Source: Mesodorylaimus sp. YZB2_4 (Eukaryota > Nematoda > Enoplea > Dorylaimida > Dorylaimidae). From it: 64,000 nt of DNA. The stretch's first letter is position 1. Every line of letters begins with the position of its first letter. The notes below the pieces were generated by a model, which worked only from the letters and a program-made list of their open reading frames with translations, did not search any database and was not told the DNA's origin. The stretch is taken from NCBI GenBank assembly GCA_030248295.1, contig JASANH010000156.1:62001-126000 (forward strand), given 5' to 3'. The translations under genes and the position numbers were made by a program. Below are positions 21,598 through 32,711 of this stretch, piece by piece.

Positions 21598-24500
21598 TAA
21601 GCTTTTTACTAAATCTCGTCCTCATGCCTGGCGGCAGCGCACAAAAGTCTACTTTATGTTTCCTTTTCTTTTGCTTGTTGCTTTCATGCGAAACGTCCTG
21701 TGTACGTGCAAATACAGACAGAAATCCCTAGCCCCGATAATGTTTCTTTGTAAGTTTCAAGTCGAAAATAGATTAGCATAAAAGTACATCACGTTCCTCG
21801 TGTCTATCAGATATGTATGAGGCTTGACCGGCGCATCATGTCCTCTGCAAAAGCTCGCGCTCGTTAGCCTCAATCTAATGTCTGTAAGGGCGCATCTATA
21901 TGTGCCAGAGCACTCGTGATAAAGAACCGTATGACCATGGAAAATGAATGTTTTTCACATGCCAAGCTGATGATAATGACCGCACAGGGCAAACATCACT
22001 TGGTGACATTAACTTCGTACAAGGTCGCTATTAGAAGGCAATAAGGTGTGAAATTCGCACCTTGACTCCAAATGTTTACGCGCTGGTCGTCTGGGTGTTT
22101 TTCCAATTTCTAAAGCTTGAATGACGCAAATGGAGTTGATCGAGAAGACTCTGTTAGGCTTGCACTCAGAATAGGAGATGGAAGAGAATGTGCTCGAAGT
22201 CATGAGAGACGCTGAATATGGTGTCGTAGAGGGAAAAGCAAGAGTAGTTTAGTCCAACCAATAAACATCGCATGAAAATACACATTTTCGGCAGTCAGAT
22301 CTAACCAAACTGAATTCGCTATGTATATTTAGGGATCGTCTAGGGCGCATTAAAGATGTAATCATGTTTTACGCCAGATGCTGTGCTTTCTGCAAAGCAT
22401 TTCCCGGGATCTATGCAATTGTTTTGATTGATTTTTTGCCAGAAATCTCGAATGAGTCCCCTAACTTGGGGAAAAAAATATTAATAAAAGAAAGTTGATG
22501 GGGATACGGTTGAACATGACCCCTTTTCGAGACTTTACATCGCAAGTTACTGTAACATGCTGCTTCGCCATATTTTTCCTTGCTCAAGATCTGCTTCTGA
22601 AAAGCTATCGATCATTTTTGAATTCTCTACAGTAGCACCCACGAACATTTCAACTTCATTTTTATTTTCATTCATTTTAACGATATTGTGGGCAAATAAG
22701 CTTTTCCCCTGGAAATTTTGTTTAAGTGCAAAAGCAGCGCGTTCGCAATTAACTGCGCTCACTCTACACTGGAAATATAAAAGCTCCGAGGCCACAAAAA
22801 CAGGCAAAAGGTCATCGCTGAGAATGACGGATGATTAGGCTGATTGCAGCAAAAAATTCAGTCCTTGAGATAGATTCGTTAGTTCGTTAATTTTGAAAAA
22901 GGTCACATGCGGACGATTACAGTATGACTCGAAGCATGTTTTTCGTGAAACCGTACTCCTAATGATGAGTCATAAGGTAATTTCTGATCCGAGATCATTG
23001 ACGCAAACATCGCTGACAATGCAGCTAAAATTACTTGTTGACGGACTATTTTGACGTGCTGTCAGTTGGACGCCTTATCGGCGTTTATCGTTAAGAGTTT
23101 ATGCCGCGTCACACGTTTTGCACGCCTCCGCACTATACTCGCTTACAGCAAACATCAGTGCACTCGAGCTCGTCCCAAGGACCTTGAATTTTGATGGATG
23201 CCGGACGCTTATGACAGAAGTCAAGTCATTTCCAAGATAAAATCATTTCAGAGGCAGCGGCTTCCTATGTTTATTCTGGTGTTGTGTAGGAGCGCAAAAA
23301 TAGCTCATGACATTCTTAGGCCTTTGTATGGCTCCCCCTCCCACGATGAAACCCTTCTAAGCTTCAACGTGAAACATGGGATCAAGAATGAAAAGTGCTG
23401 TCCCTCTAGTGTCGTTACAATTGTTTTTGTTTCGATGGATGCTATATTTCTCTAAACTTCGATTTCGTTTTTGACTTTGTGCACGTTGTTTGTGCACAAA
23501 ATCAATAAATCTCATGAATGTACACAAGCATGTCAAATTGGTACTCGACTCTGAAAGGCCCTGCATGTTTGTGTGTTGCTCTTTTTAGCTCGACGAATCG
23601 AATCACAATTTTTGCTGTTAGCCTCTTGGCCAGGATTAACAGCTCTTGTCCGTTCAATCTAAAGGACCTTCCTGTTATCGGATGCTGCTCACGCGTGAGC
23701 AAATTAGAAGGTCTTTCAATTTTCATATTTTTCGTTATATTGACTACAAATAGGAAAGAAATAGTTGTGTTATTGATTCTTTGCTCGTCCGTCCGAGACC
23801 TATTAGCTAAATGAGCGAAGAGACGAGCACACACACATACACGAGAGGATAAGCAAGAAAAAATTTGCTTCTTCGCGAGCATTCGAATAGGTAATCGTAG
23901 AGTGTGCAATGTCAGATGGCGAGTCAGAGGACGAGGCTAACGGTAAGAGGCTTGAATAACGAAATACGAGATCAGTGGCCAAGAATAAATTGGCTCTTGG
24001 GTGTTGACGTCTCCCATCGAAGAAATGAAACCGAATTACACAACTTCTATCGACTATTTGTGACAAGTCAAGTGATGACTCGCGATAAAACGAAAGAGCC
24101 TGTCGCGCGACATATTGCTAGAATGATTGAATTGGGACAAGAATATGGCCGACTATGTGTTTCTTCTGCCTTCTGGTTACGTGAAAATTAATATTGAGCC
24201 GTGTCTAAAAAAGTTTTTCAATATGGTTGATAGTAGATGCTCCTTGTAAGCTTGCATTTGCGTCATAGAATCTTTCATGCGAGGTTTAATAAATGCGCAA
24301 TGAGCGCAAAGCAAGGGACCCGCACGGTAGCACGTTCATGACGCCTGCGAAAGTCTGCGAGTTCTTTCTTAGCTTAAGAGAAGTCTTTTCTTCGAGTCGT
24401 TGTCCTGTCGCCGGAGTACAAAAAGGTTGAGAAAATTTGCGTGGAGTCGACGTATGGGAAGGGTACGAAGGAATGTCTGTGCAACAGATTGCACGAGGTT

Positions 24501-25052
24501 GCCTTTTATGGAGTGCGTGTACCGTGCCTGATTCGTAAACAGGCAACTCGAGGGGACAGTCTACGTACGTAGTTTCAAGTGGGGTAGCTGGGTTTATTTC
24601 ATGCTTCTTTGCGTGTTGTGCGCATCTCAGCGGGTGTTATGCTTATTTGAGCAAGTATGCCGGTTTTAGAGGCGCCCTGGCGTTACCAGTTCACGAGAGA
24701 ACAAGGCAGTCATCTGAACTCGTCAAAGAATATCGATTGAGCCAGTGGCGAAAGCGGAGTCCCGCCTTGACGGAATAGTCGCCATAAAGGTTATCCAGCC
24801 AGAATCGCCTAGTTTTTACTCAGAAGGCTGTATGGACACGCCCGTGCACTCTGAGGTCTCCCAGAAGAGCCTCGACCGTCCCCGCTCTTGCGCGTCAAAA
24901 GCAGCCAGCTAGGGCATTCGAGCGAGGTGTGCAAAGAAGCTACCCTGGATCCGGTTGAAGAGTGAAACTCAGACGGCTTCCATGGAAGCATCATCGGGCG
25001 CTCGGCTCATGTAAGACATCCTCTCTCACGTCGTTCTCCCGAATCCGTCATA
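21598..25052. other. Intergenic between GPCR 1 and GPCR 2
   Basis: There is no gene I can support. Minus-strand frames at 22807-22547 and 23909-23502 look mildly protein-like but lack domains, signal peptides or paired splice sites. A perfect 16-bp palindrome, TGCTCACGCGTGAGCA, lies at 23686-23701. An AATAAA near 22260 could serve GPCR 1, though it is about 660 bp away. Confidence 0.35.
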
Positions 25053-26567
25053 ATGAACAAGGTCGTAACCACGGCCGCCTCGGCTTTACTCGCAACAACT
25101 TGGAATGAAACGAGTGTTCACGAGAAAATCTATCAACTAGCCGGGTCAAGCATCAGCGGCCGCGCTCCCATGCCGACATCAGCTCTATTTCCGCCACAGG
25201 TTCCGAGTTGGAAAACGCAGGATATTATTAGATTGGTCATTTTGCCCATTCTTTTCGCGATCGGCGCCCCCTTAAATCTGGCCGCTCTTTCACACTTGAT
25301 GTCAGAAAAGAGGACGACCTCATCATCGGCTGCTCGTATGCACTTGCTAAAATTGCATTTGAACATATCCGATTTGATGATCCTATTCGTCTACACGGCC
25401 TCTCAGATCTGCTGGCTAATCATCTACGAATGGCGAGGTGGTGACTTTCTTTGCAAGTTCGTCAAATTCTCTCATACTCTCTCATTCGGCATCAGTTCGA
25501 ACGTGGTCGTGTGTATCGCTTTCGATCGATGGGCCTCTGTTTTTGAATCAAAAAGGCGCAGAAGCGATGAACGAAGAAATCCGGGCTTGCGACGTGTCAA
25601 AGTTAGCCTGTTCTTAGCCTGGGCGTCAGCCATTGCGTGCGCGTTGCCCCAGTTCATGGTTTGGACAACATATCGCCCGTTCGCCACCAACTCATGGACC
25701 CAGTGCGTGTCTGTGTTCTTCGTTCAGGAAGCGGCCATGAAACGAAACCCGAATCTGACTGCTCAAAGTTCTACTTATAGCTTGCTCATGAATAAGACTG
25801 GATACGCGGCCTTCCACGTTCTGGTCATATTTTGGATCCCCGCTTTGATCATAGCCGTGTGCTACATGAACGTTACAGCCTGGCTTTGTTGTCACGGTCG
25901 TGGCAGTGGACCCAGGAACTCGATCACGAGCGATGGAGGTAGTGCTGCTCGATTTTGGAACTGTTTTTCCATAGCCATCAGAAGCAGACTTAATTCGCAA
26001 GCGAACCCCCAGAATAGTCCCAGTCCCGTGGATGGCAGGTGCAGATACGCCTCCATGGGCAGAACTAAGACGGCTCAAGTGGGGGTTTTAATCGACGAGG
26101 GCACGTGTTCTAAATCGTGCACGGTCCGAAGTGATTACGGAGCCTTGGAGGCGCCGGATATTGGAGTGTTGAGTACAAGTGGAATCTGCTTGGCCAATCC
26201 CACTTCCCCCAAAGGGTCGGGGTGCAGTAGCACACCTCTTTTGGCTACGACTGTCGCAGATCATCACACGACAAGTGGCGGAAGTCGGACAGCCTCCGCA
26301 AACATTGTCATGACTCCGGCCGTATTGGATTTGCAAAGAGTCAAACGACGAGCCATGCGAAGTAGCTTCCTTTTGGTCATTGCATATATCGCCACTTGGT
26401 TGCCGTACAATGTGATCGCTTTGTGGGGCCTCATTGATGAGAGGCACTACAAGCAGTACGGAGTCAGTGTGTCCTTCTTGCAGTACTTGATTGTTGTCAA
26501 TTCTGTCATCAACCCATTTTTGTACGGCACTGTCGGACGTTTGCGCAAGTACGTCAGCAACAGCTAG
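25053..26567 (+). CDS. Peptide GPCR 2, GnRH/AKH/vasopressin-like, intronless
   Basis: This 504-aa seven-helix receptor is encoded in one exon and is a close paralogue of GPCR 1. Shared blocks include GAPLNLAALS, LKLHLN, WRGGDFLCKFVKF, SFGISSN, WLPYNVIALW and NSVINPFLYGTVG. The long N-terminus has an N-glycosylation site (NETS). The DRY position reads DRW. The third intracellular loop is very long (about 170 aa), Ser/Gly-rich and poorly conserved relative to GPCR 1. As in the paralogues, only about 10 residues follow TM7, so there is no usual arrestin-binding tail. Lack of introns in both GPCR 1 and 2, against introns in 3 and 4, suggests intron loss or retroposition in their common ancestor followed by tandem duplication. 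Confidence 0.88.
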   Translation: MNKVVTTAASALLATTWNETSVHEKIYQLAGSSISGRAPMPTSALFPPQVPSWKTQDIIRLVILPILFAIGAPLNLAALSHLMSEKRTTSSSAARMHLLKLHLNISDLMILFVYTASQICWLIIYEWRGGDFLCKFVKFSHTLSFGISSNVVVCIAFDRWASVFESKRRRSDERRNPGLRRVKVSLFLAWASAIACALPQFMVWTTYRPFATNSWTQCVSVFFVQEAAMKRNPNLTAQSSTYSLLMNKTGYAAFHVLVIFWIPALIIAVCYMNVTAWLCCHGRGSGPRNSITSDGGSAARFWNCFSIAIRSRLNSQANPQNSPSPVDGRCRYASMGRTKTAQVGVLIDEGTCSKSCTVRSDYGALEAPDIGVLSTSGICLANPTSPKGSGCSSTPLLATTVADHHTTSGGSRTASANIVMTPAVLDLQRVKRRAMRSSFLLVIAYIATWLPYNVIALWGLIDERHYKQYGVSVSFLQYLIVVNSVINPFLYGTVGRLRKYVSNS

Positions 26568-26616
26568 GATGACTTTGTGTTACTGTGTGTTAGATGGTTC
26601 GCATGTGGTGCGTCTA

Positions 26617-26808
26617 ATGATATGTTGCATAGCTCTTGTCTTGAATGTCTTCTTATTACTCATATGCTCCCGTGATCAAGGCCATAGCGCCTCTGCCTCG
26701 CATGCGCACCATGAAGAAAGGAAGCGAAACTTTCACTTCCTCTTTGTAAATCTCGTTTTTTCCCAGTCGTGTCCAGTACGAGAGGCAGCCGCTGTGCTAA
26801 ACGAATAA
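26617..26808 (+). other. Small frame with signal-like start after GPCR 2
   Basis: A 63-codon frame begins MICCIALVLNVFLLLICS, which resembles a signal peptide, and has an RKR site midway. It could be an unrelated secreted peptide or simply 3' UTR of GPCR 2. A TTTTTTCCCAG acceptor-like string inside it and an AATAAA overlapping the stop favour 3' UTR. Low confidence. Confidence 0.2.
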
Positions 26809-26954
26809 AAGGGTCTCTGGAAAAGATCTTGGCGCCAAAGTAGTCCTCGGACACGAGTTTATCAATGAATTAGGATGAATACCAGGAACTGTTCGATTTT
26901 TTCGGCCTAATACTAGAAAGTTGGCTCAAGAAACGCCTGGGTTTCGTACTCTCG

Positions 26955-27770
26955 AAGTTGATACAGAGAGCAAAAGTTCAGAGAACATGAGGACTAATGT
27001 CGACACAAAAAAGTGGGCACACTGATCGTAGGGACAAATAGTAAAACACACAAGTAGTCGAGTCACGAGGACCACCTTCAAGTTTGATAAGAAAAACGAA
27101 GTTACAACAGTTTCGTGTGGTCTAGACGACGCCCCGCTGTCATCTAGACAAGGACATACGGTATTATTGTAGACAGGACAAGATCGATTTCGTGTTTCTC
27201 CTCTAGAAACAGAGTCTTCACATGTTCTAGAAACGTGCTTAACCAAGGCACGACAGGCAAAGGCATTGGCCTTGTTATTAGTTTCATCAGAAAAGACTAT
27301 GCTGACTAACAATAAGGCATTTATAACTCCCTTAGAGAATTAGGACAGTAATGAACTGTCGTCACAACTGAATGATAAATCTAAGATTGACGATGAATAC
27401 CCGATAAAAATCATTCTAAGTTTAGATAGTAAAGAATGTTTGCCTCGCGCTTTGTTGCAATGTGCGGCCACCGAGCAGACAATAGGCATGAGTAGGCGTG
27501 ATGATGAGCAATTCAATTGCGACAAGTTTGATTGAAGAAAAGAGGATGTTTGAAAATGAGTTCACACTGACTGAGAGAGCAGGTACTGTGAAATCATTTA
27601 ATTCCCTTCCTACTAAAACCATTTGGCAAGAATTTCTTCCTCAGTGTTCAATAGATTCCCCAGTGTTGTGCGGATATCTAGTAGTACGCAGTACAGACAA
27701 TCCATGCACACTCTGCCATGATGTTTTAGACAGAGGAGATATAAAAGGCATGAAACCATGCTATTGAGGG
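26955..27770 (+). pseudogene. Decayed coding sequence of unknown origin
   Basis: One plus-strand frame across about 26955-27540 keeps a charged, protein-like composition (for example KFDKKNEVTTVSCGLDD and DDEYPIKIILSLDSKECL), but is broken by several stops. After a frame change it continues as an 89-codon segment ending in a Cys-rich stretch (NPCTLCHDVL). That pattern fits a dead gene or transposon coding region rather than random sequence. I do not recognise a family. Confidence 0.35.
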
Positions 27771-27867
27771 AATTCCAGGTACTGCAAAAGTATCAGACAT
27801 TCAGGAGAACTCTGATGCCAAATGGAGTGGCATATTTAAATTCCTCTCAAATCCCTGGGTTGCCTCA

Positions 27868-27899
27868 AACCCATTTGAAATAATGATTTCAAATGGGTT
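27868..27899. repeat. Perfect hairpin, 14-bp stem, 4-nt loop
   Basis: AACCCATTTGAAAT and its exact reverse complement flank AATG. There is no gene next to it. Confidence 0.7.
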
Positions 27900-30174
27900 C
27901 GATTGTGTTTTTGCACGTTATGGTACTTTGCATTCACCATCGTGTGACCTATTCGTGTCCTTTGTTGTTTGAGTTTGACTCTTGACCGGCTGTCTATGTG
28001 CTACCTGCTGCACACCCCACAGCTTCAAGCATAATTGCACTATTCAAAGCTTCTGGCCTGACAGAATGAAAAGGGGTTGTTGCACTATTCTCCGATGGAG
28101 ACTAAAAAACAGGCTCCAAGTTTTTAAATTCATCCGTGGCAAAAATTTCCTTTATTGTCGTTATATTTTGCCTCTGGAGTGCAGGTATGTTTGGCTAGTA
28201 GTGTTTTGCTCACATGCCATACTAGGTATGCGCATTTGAAGGCATGGTGACAAAAAACATTTTATTCTCGCTGACTGAATAGGTCGACAACCTTTCTGCT
28301 CATGCGCGATTGGAAGATTTTTTACGTGCTGAAAGTTTAATTCGAGGAAAAAGATTTGAAAACTGACAGCATGAGATCAGGCCAATTAAACTGTGTCTAT
28401 AACAAAATTTTGCCAAGAATCATGACTCGAACCCGGGGCCTTGATCCGCTTTTATTGCCCTGGGAATCCTTTGCTTGATCGAAGCATACAAGCTCTATAT
28501 CCATGCTAGTGCGTGCCATTTCCAGTGCTGATCATTGCCTGTCTGATTTCTCGACTTAGCAGCCTCTCGGGAGATGGACCGCCCGAAAGACATTGAGCAA
28601 CTCTAGCGACAGCGACAGCAGTAAGCTACTCAGCCCTCAGGCTACGTTATTAAAGCGACTAATTAGAGGCAGGAAAGTAGCCAGAAGCGCCTTGCTATCG
28701 GCAGGACCAGAGCGTTGTCGTAATCGGATATACGAGTAAGCTTACGCAAAACCTACCAGCCAACCTAACCTGATGGCTAGCTAATAGTATAACACACGAA
28801 GACGCGAGAAGCTTCTCTGGCGGACCACCAGTGCCTATCGTCGGATACGAACGAGTGTCCATGCGTGACTCGTTATTAACTAATTATTCTCCCATATTTT
28901 TAATCTATTGTCGCTCGATCTTTGTGAGGAGCTCGTCAAGTAGTTATGACCGTGGCCTGGGTACGGGTCATGAACCCCAATAGCCGCTGTTGGGCTGTGT
29001 ATATTGATTTCTAATTTATCTGGGCTTTTTATTAAGCTGTTCATTAGCAACATGCCGTTCGTCCTAATGAACTTCTTGTGCCTTTATTAGCTGGGCTATT
29101 ATTTTATAACTCCTAATTGTAATTAGGGCGTATTCGAAGAATCGAACTGCGAGGTGGCTGACGCAAATGCTTGCTGTAATGAAAGGCTTTCGACTCCCAG
29201 TCGTCCCCTTTTGGGGGCGAGTAAACGCCAAAGAGGTCAGGATCTTTGCCAGCCCCTGACGATCAGTTTAACAAGTGGCTTGACGCGTTTTCTTGCTGTT
29301 GTTATTCCGAAACGCCGTAACAAGCTGTTAATATCTCGGCTCGAATAGATTTATTCACAACTGTGGTTGCACCTCTACTGGATGAAACTTGTGACAAGTT
29401 AGGACTGTCGCCAGGCCTGAGGTGCGAAACTAGTTTTTACACGTTTGTCATAGAAATAAACATGACTGGCGTTCTCCTGCAGTACGTACGGTATGTGAAT
29501 TGTAGGGGCCACTGCGGGTGGGCCGAAAGCGATGATGGGTATCGTTAGTTGGCGGGCGTATTGTTCGTCTGGCTCGCCTTACGGTCAGGAAAAGCGCTTG
29601 AGTTGCTTATACTGAATGTTTTATAAGTCTAAGCTATTGATCTAACGTTAGGTCAGCCGCCTGAGAACGACTTGCCATAAATGGCAGTATCTCTTGCAAT
29701 AACTTGTAGCTAACTTCTCATACGCCCTCCCAGACCTTTTCCGTAGTCCTCAAGGTTTGTCCGAATGCAAGGAGCCACTGATCAAGGCCGTGCTCTTCCC
29801 AGACGTTAAAGGGCATGTCGGAGCAGCTCGACGAAGTACATACTTAGTACGGTACCTATCTACATACATATGTGGATAATAATAGCGGCGGAAGCGTTGG
29901 CGTCAAGTAATGCCTTGCCGGGACAAATTTTTCAACGGTCAGCATCCCTCAAACTAGTCTTCTCGCTGACTGTGTCACTACTTATTCGTTAGCTTGAGTG
30001 AACAGGACTTGAAAAACAAAAGCCGGGATCCGCGTGATTAGTGCACTCGAATGAGTTCACCAAACTCCGTTGTCTGTACCAGTATCCGCGAGAAAATACA
30101 AATGTTCTCGGAATCTGGGGATGGGGCAAGGCATTGCCTGTCGCATTTGCTTGATCATTGCTTGATTTTAGGCC
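27900..30174. other. Intergenic, possible tRNA-related remnant
   Basis: There is no supported gene. At about 28430-28445 the minus strand reads CGGGTTCGAGTC, a good B box, but no cloverleaf can be drawn around it, so it is probably an old SINE or tRNA fragment. The right end holds the 5' flank of GPCR 3. Confidence 0.35.
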
Positions 30175-31761
30175 ATGAGTTGGAACGAGAGTGATGGCTT
30201 GGCCATGTTGGCCAATCGGACCCATCATTCATTCATGCATTCGAAACCACCCGAGCCATTGGTTGTGGACAGGGTACAGCTGGCCTTGCTTCTTTTGTTG
30301 TTCCTTGTTGGTGCACCCTTAAATTTGGTATCATTCACAAAGTTGCGAAGTCGTCGATCATTGGCGCGAACGGGACGACTGGCCTTACTTCGTTTGCACT
30401 TGAACATATCTGATCTGATGGTCATGTTCATATTCGTTACTTCGAGCGTATGTTGGCAGCTGACCTACCAATGGCGAGGCGGTGATTTCCTGTGCAAGCT
30501 AGTGAAATTTCTCAACTCGACATCGTTCCAACTATCCTCCAATATTATGGTCTGTGTGGCGTTGGATCGAGTGCTGACAGTCATATGCGGCACTGTGTTC
30601 TACAAGCGATACGTCAACCGCAACCCGGCCCGATACGTTCGCATGTGCGTGGTCGCGTCCTGGATCGTGGCTATCGGTGTGAATATCTCGCAGTTTTTCG
30701 TCTGGATAGTAGTCGCCCCATTCCCGCACACGGATCCGCAGTGGCATCAGTGCATCACAGTTTGGTCAGCATCAGCCCACTTCAAACGGCAATCGATAAG
30801 CGACTCGGCCTATAAGCGCTTCTACGACAACGCCATTACATCTCCTTTTCAAATGAATCAGTTCACATACAATGTGTTCCACATTGTGGCTGTATTCTGG
30901 ATCCCTGCGGCCGTGATCGTGTTCAGTTACAGCGTTGTGGTTCTGCACATGTTCAACCTGAGTGCGAAACGGAAGACGTCAGAGAAATGGTTGGCAAAAG
31001 TCAAGCCCCTTCCTGCTTGCGGGGACGGAGTAACCCAAATGTCCAATCTGGTTCCTAGCGGAGTGGAAATGGTCCGGATGAGGCCAGAGAATGAAGAAAA
31101 GTGAGTGTGATGATAGCCTGAAAGGTGTAGCTCCTATTTGGGAGGAAGGACCAAGGGGAATGCTCAGGTTGTCCAAAAACGTTTAACGTACTGGCTTCGG
31201 GTTTATGACTGTCGAATATTGTTGCCGAAGCATTCGAACGAAGCAGTGCGTCATTTTGCGCTCTGCTGGCTCCTTTGCGAGAGCAGGAATTCATGCTTTC
31301 ATGAATCTATGTTCAAAACACCTGCCATGATCAACGGTATGGCAGACACTCAGTTTGGTCATTGCCATGTTATTCCATTAACTTTCTTTCGTTATAGACT
31401 ATCTGAAAGCTGCTTATCAAAAGAAGGAAAAGACGAGGGTGAAACCTTTTTTCAAAATGTCACCGACAACGCTCCGAGCACGGCATCCAAAGCATACTTG
31501 TTGCCTGTTGCTATCCACAGAATGCGTAACAAGACGTTTCGCATGAGTTTGTTTTTGGTAGCAGCATATTTTTTCTGCTGGACGCCGTACAATGTATTGG
31601 CGTTATGGCAGTTTTTTGATGCGGATGGGTACCGAAAATGGGCAGTGGGCATGAAATTCTTAAATGTTCTCATTGTCTTTAATTCTGTTATGAACCCTTT
31701 CCTATATGGCACACTAAAGTGCAAGATACCTTGGCGACGCAGGAAGGCGGAGACGGCTTAG
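30175..31761 (+). CDS. Peptide GPCR 3, GnRH/AKH/vasopressin-like
   Basis: Two exons (30175-31100 and 31398-31761) join in phase 2 across a 297-bp intron, with a GTGAGT donor and a TTATAG acceptor, to give 429 aa. The N-terminus has NES and NRT glycosylation sites. Core blocks are LRLHLNISDLMV, WRGGDFLCKLVKFL, SFQLSSNIMVCVALDR, WTPYNVLALW and NSVMNPFLYG. The DRY position reads DRV. The intron falls in the third intracellular loop just before TM6, at the same place and phase as in GPCR 4, so the two share an ancestral gene structure. The tail after TM7 is short and basic (KIPWRRRK). Function is inferred to be hormone sensing at the cell surface. Confidence 0.88.
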
Positions 31762-32285
31762 ATAAGACAATACTGATACAATTATGAGCTAAAGCTGATG
31801 GCGTTATTCGTTGGCCGAGCAACTGGCCTTTGTGGCACCGCCTTGATGAAGTCATATGTTGAAGCGTGATCAGTATTCTATGTCTAGGTGTCCTTCAGGC
31901 GATCCGTTTCCGTATTGCTTATCGAAGCGAAAGTTTGAGAAAATACATAAGGTGTTTTTAGAGAAGGTATATTGCTGTCACAAGGTGCATTGTTCATGTT
32001 TTCAAGTTCTTTTCTTTCCGTTGCAACACTATTAGTGCAGTGAGTGAGGCAAGCTAAGCAGGCAAATCGAGGTGCGCAAAGAGGATAAGCCAAAGCTCGA
32101 TATGGTAGAGGGTAATGTCATGCACACAGAAAATGCGATGCGCCTTCTATCGAAATTGCAATCTGCAATTCGATGGGAAAGGACACACCCAGGCATCAAT
32201 TTAGAGACTGCGATCGCACTAGGCCGTAGAATAATTCTAGAATGACTCTCATTCAACAGTCTTCTGATCGCACTATACCGAGGGC
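31762..32285. other. Intergenic 3' of GPCR 3
   Basis: There is no supported gene. This is the 3' flank of GPCR 3 up to the hAT-like MITE, whose left 8-bp target copy is 32278-32285. Confidence 0.4.
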
Positions 32286-32711
32286 TAGTGTTCGGCCGAG
32301 GATGACTTTTTTCGAGGTCGAGGTCCGATTCTTTCGACCCGAGGTCGAGGTCGGGGTTGGCAATCGAGGTTGGGTCGAGGTCGAGGTTTTTGCTAACAGT
32401 CCCCAACTTAAATTTGTAATGCTTCCTGCAAGTTTGTGTGAATTTCCATTCTTTTCTGACTGTATCTTCAAGAGACAACTCACCCACTGGCATAAAAAGG
32501 CAAGGGATATGGACGAAGCAGTCCTACACAGTGATTTAATTAAGCTAGCAGCAAAATCGCGCATATTTTTGCGTGCGAGGCACAGGCACACTTGTGCGTC
32601 CAGTCTTCAAACTGGGAAACAGCTTATTGATTGCATCTTGCTTGTGAACCTCGAACCTCGGCCGTTTTTCCTCGAGGTCGAGGTCGAGGTCGAGGCCTCG
32701 GCCGAACACTA
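32286..32711. mobile_element. hAT-like MITE with GAGGTC hexamer arrays
   Basis: A 426-bp element has a perfect 16-bp terminal inverted repeat (TAGTGTTCGGCCGAGG at the left, its complement at the right). It is flanked by 8-bp direct repeats, CCGAGGGC and CTGAGGGC, differing at one base. Eight-bp target duplications and TAGTGTT-type ends are typical of hAT transposons. Both inner flanks carry runs of the hexamer GAGGTC. There is no transposase, so it is non-autonomous. Confidence 0.85.

Noticed and set aside
23502-23909. 135-codon minus-strand frame
   Set aside because: No domain, signal peptide or membrane segment; length compatible with chance.
28415-28500. tRNA gene on the minus strand
   Set aside because: Only a B box is convincing; acceptor and anticodon stems do not form.
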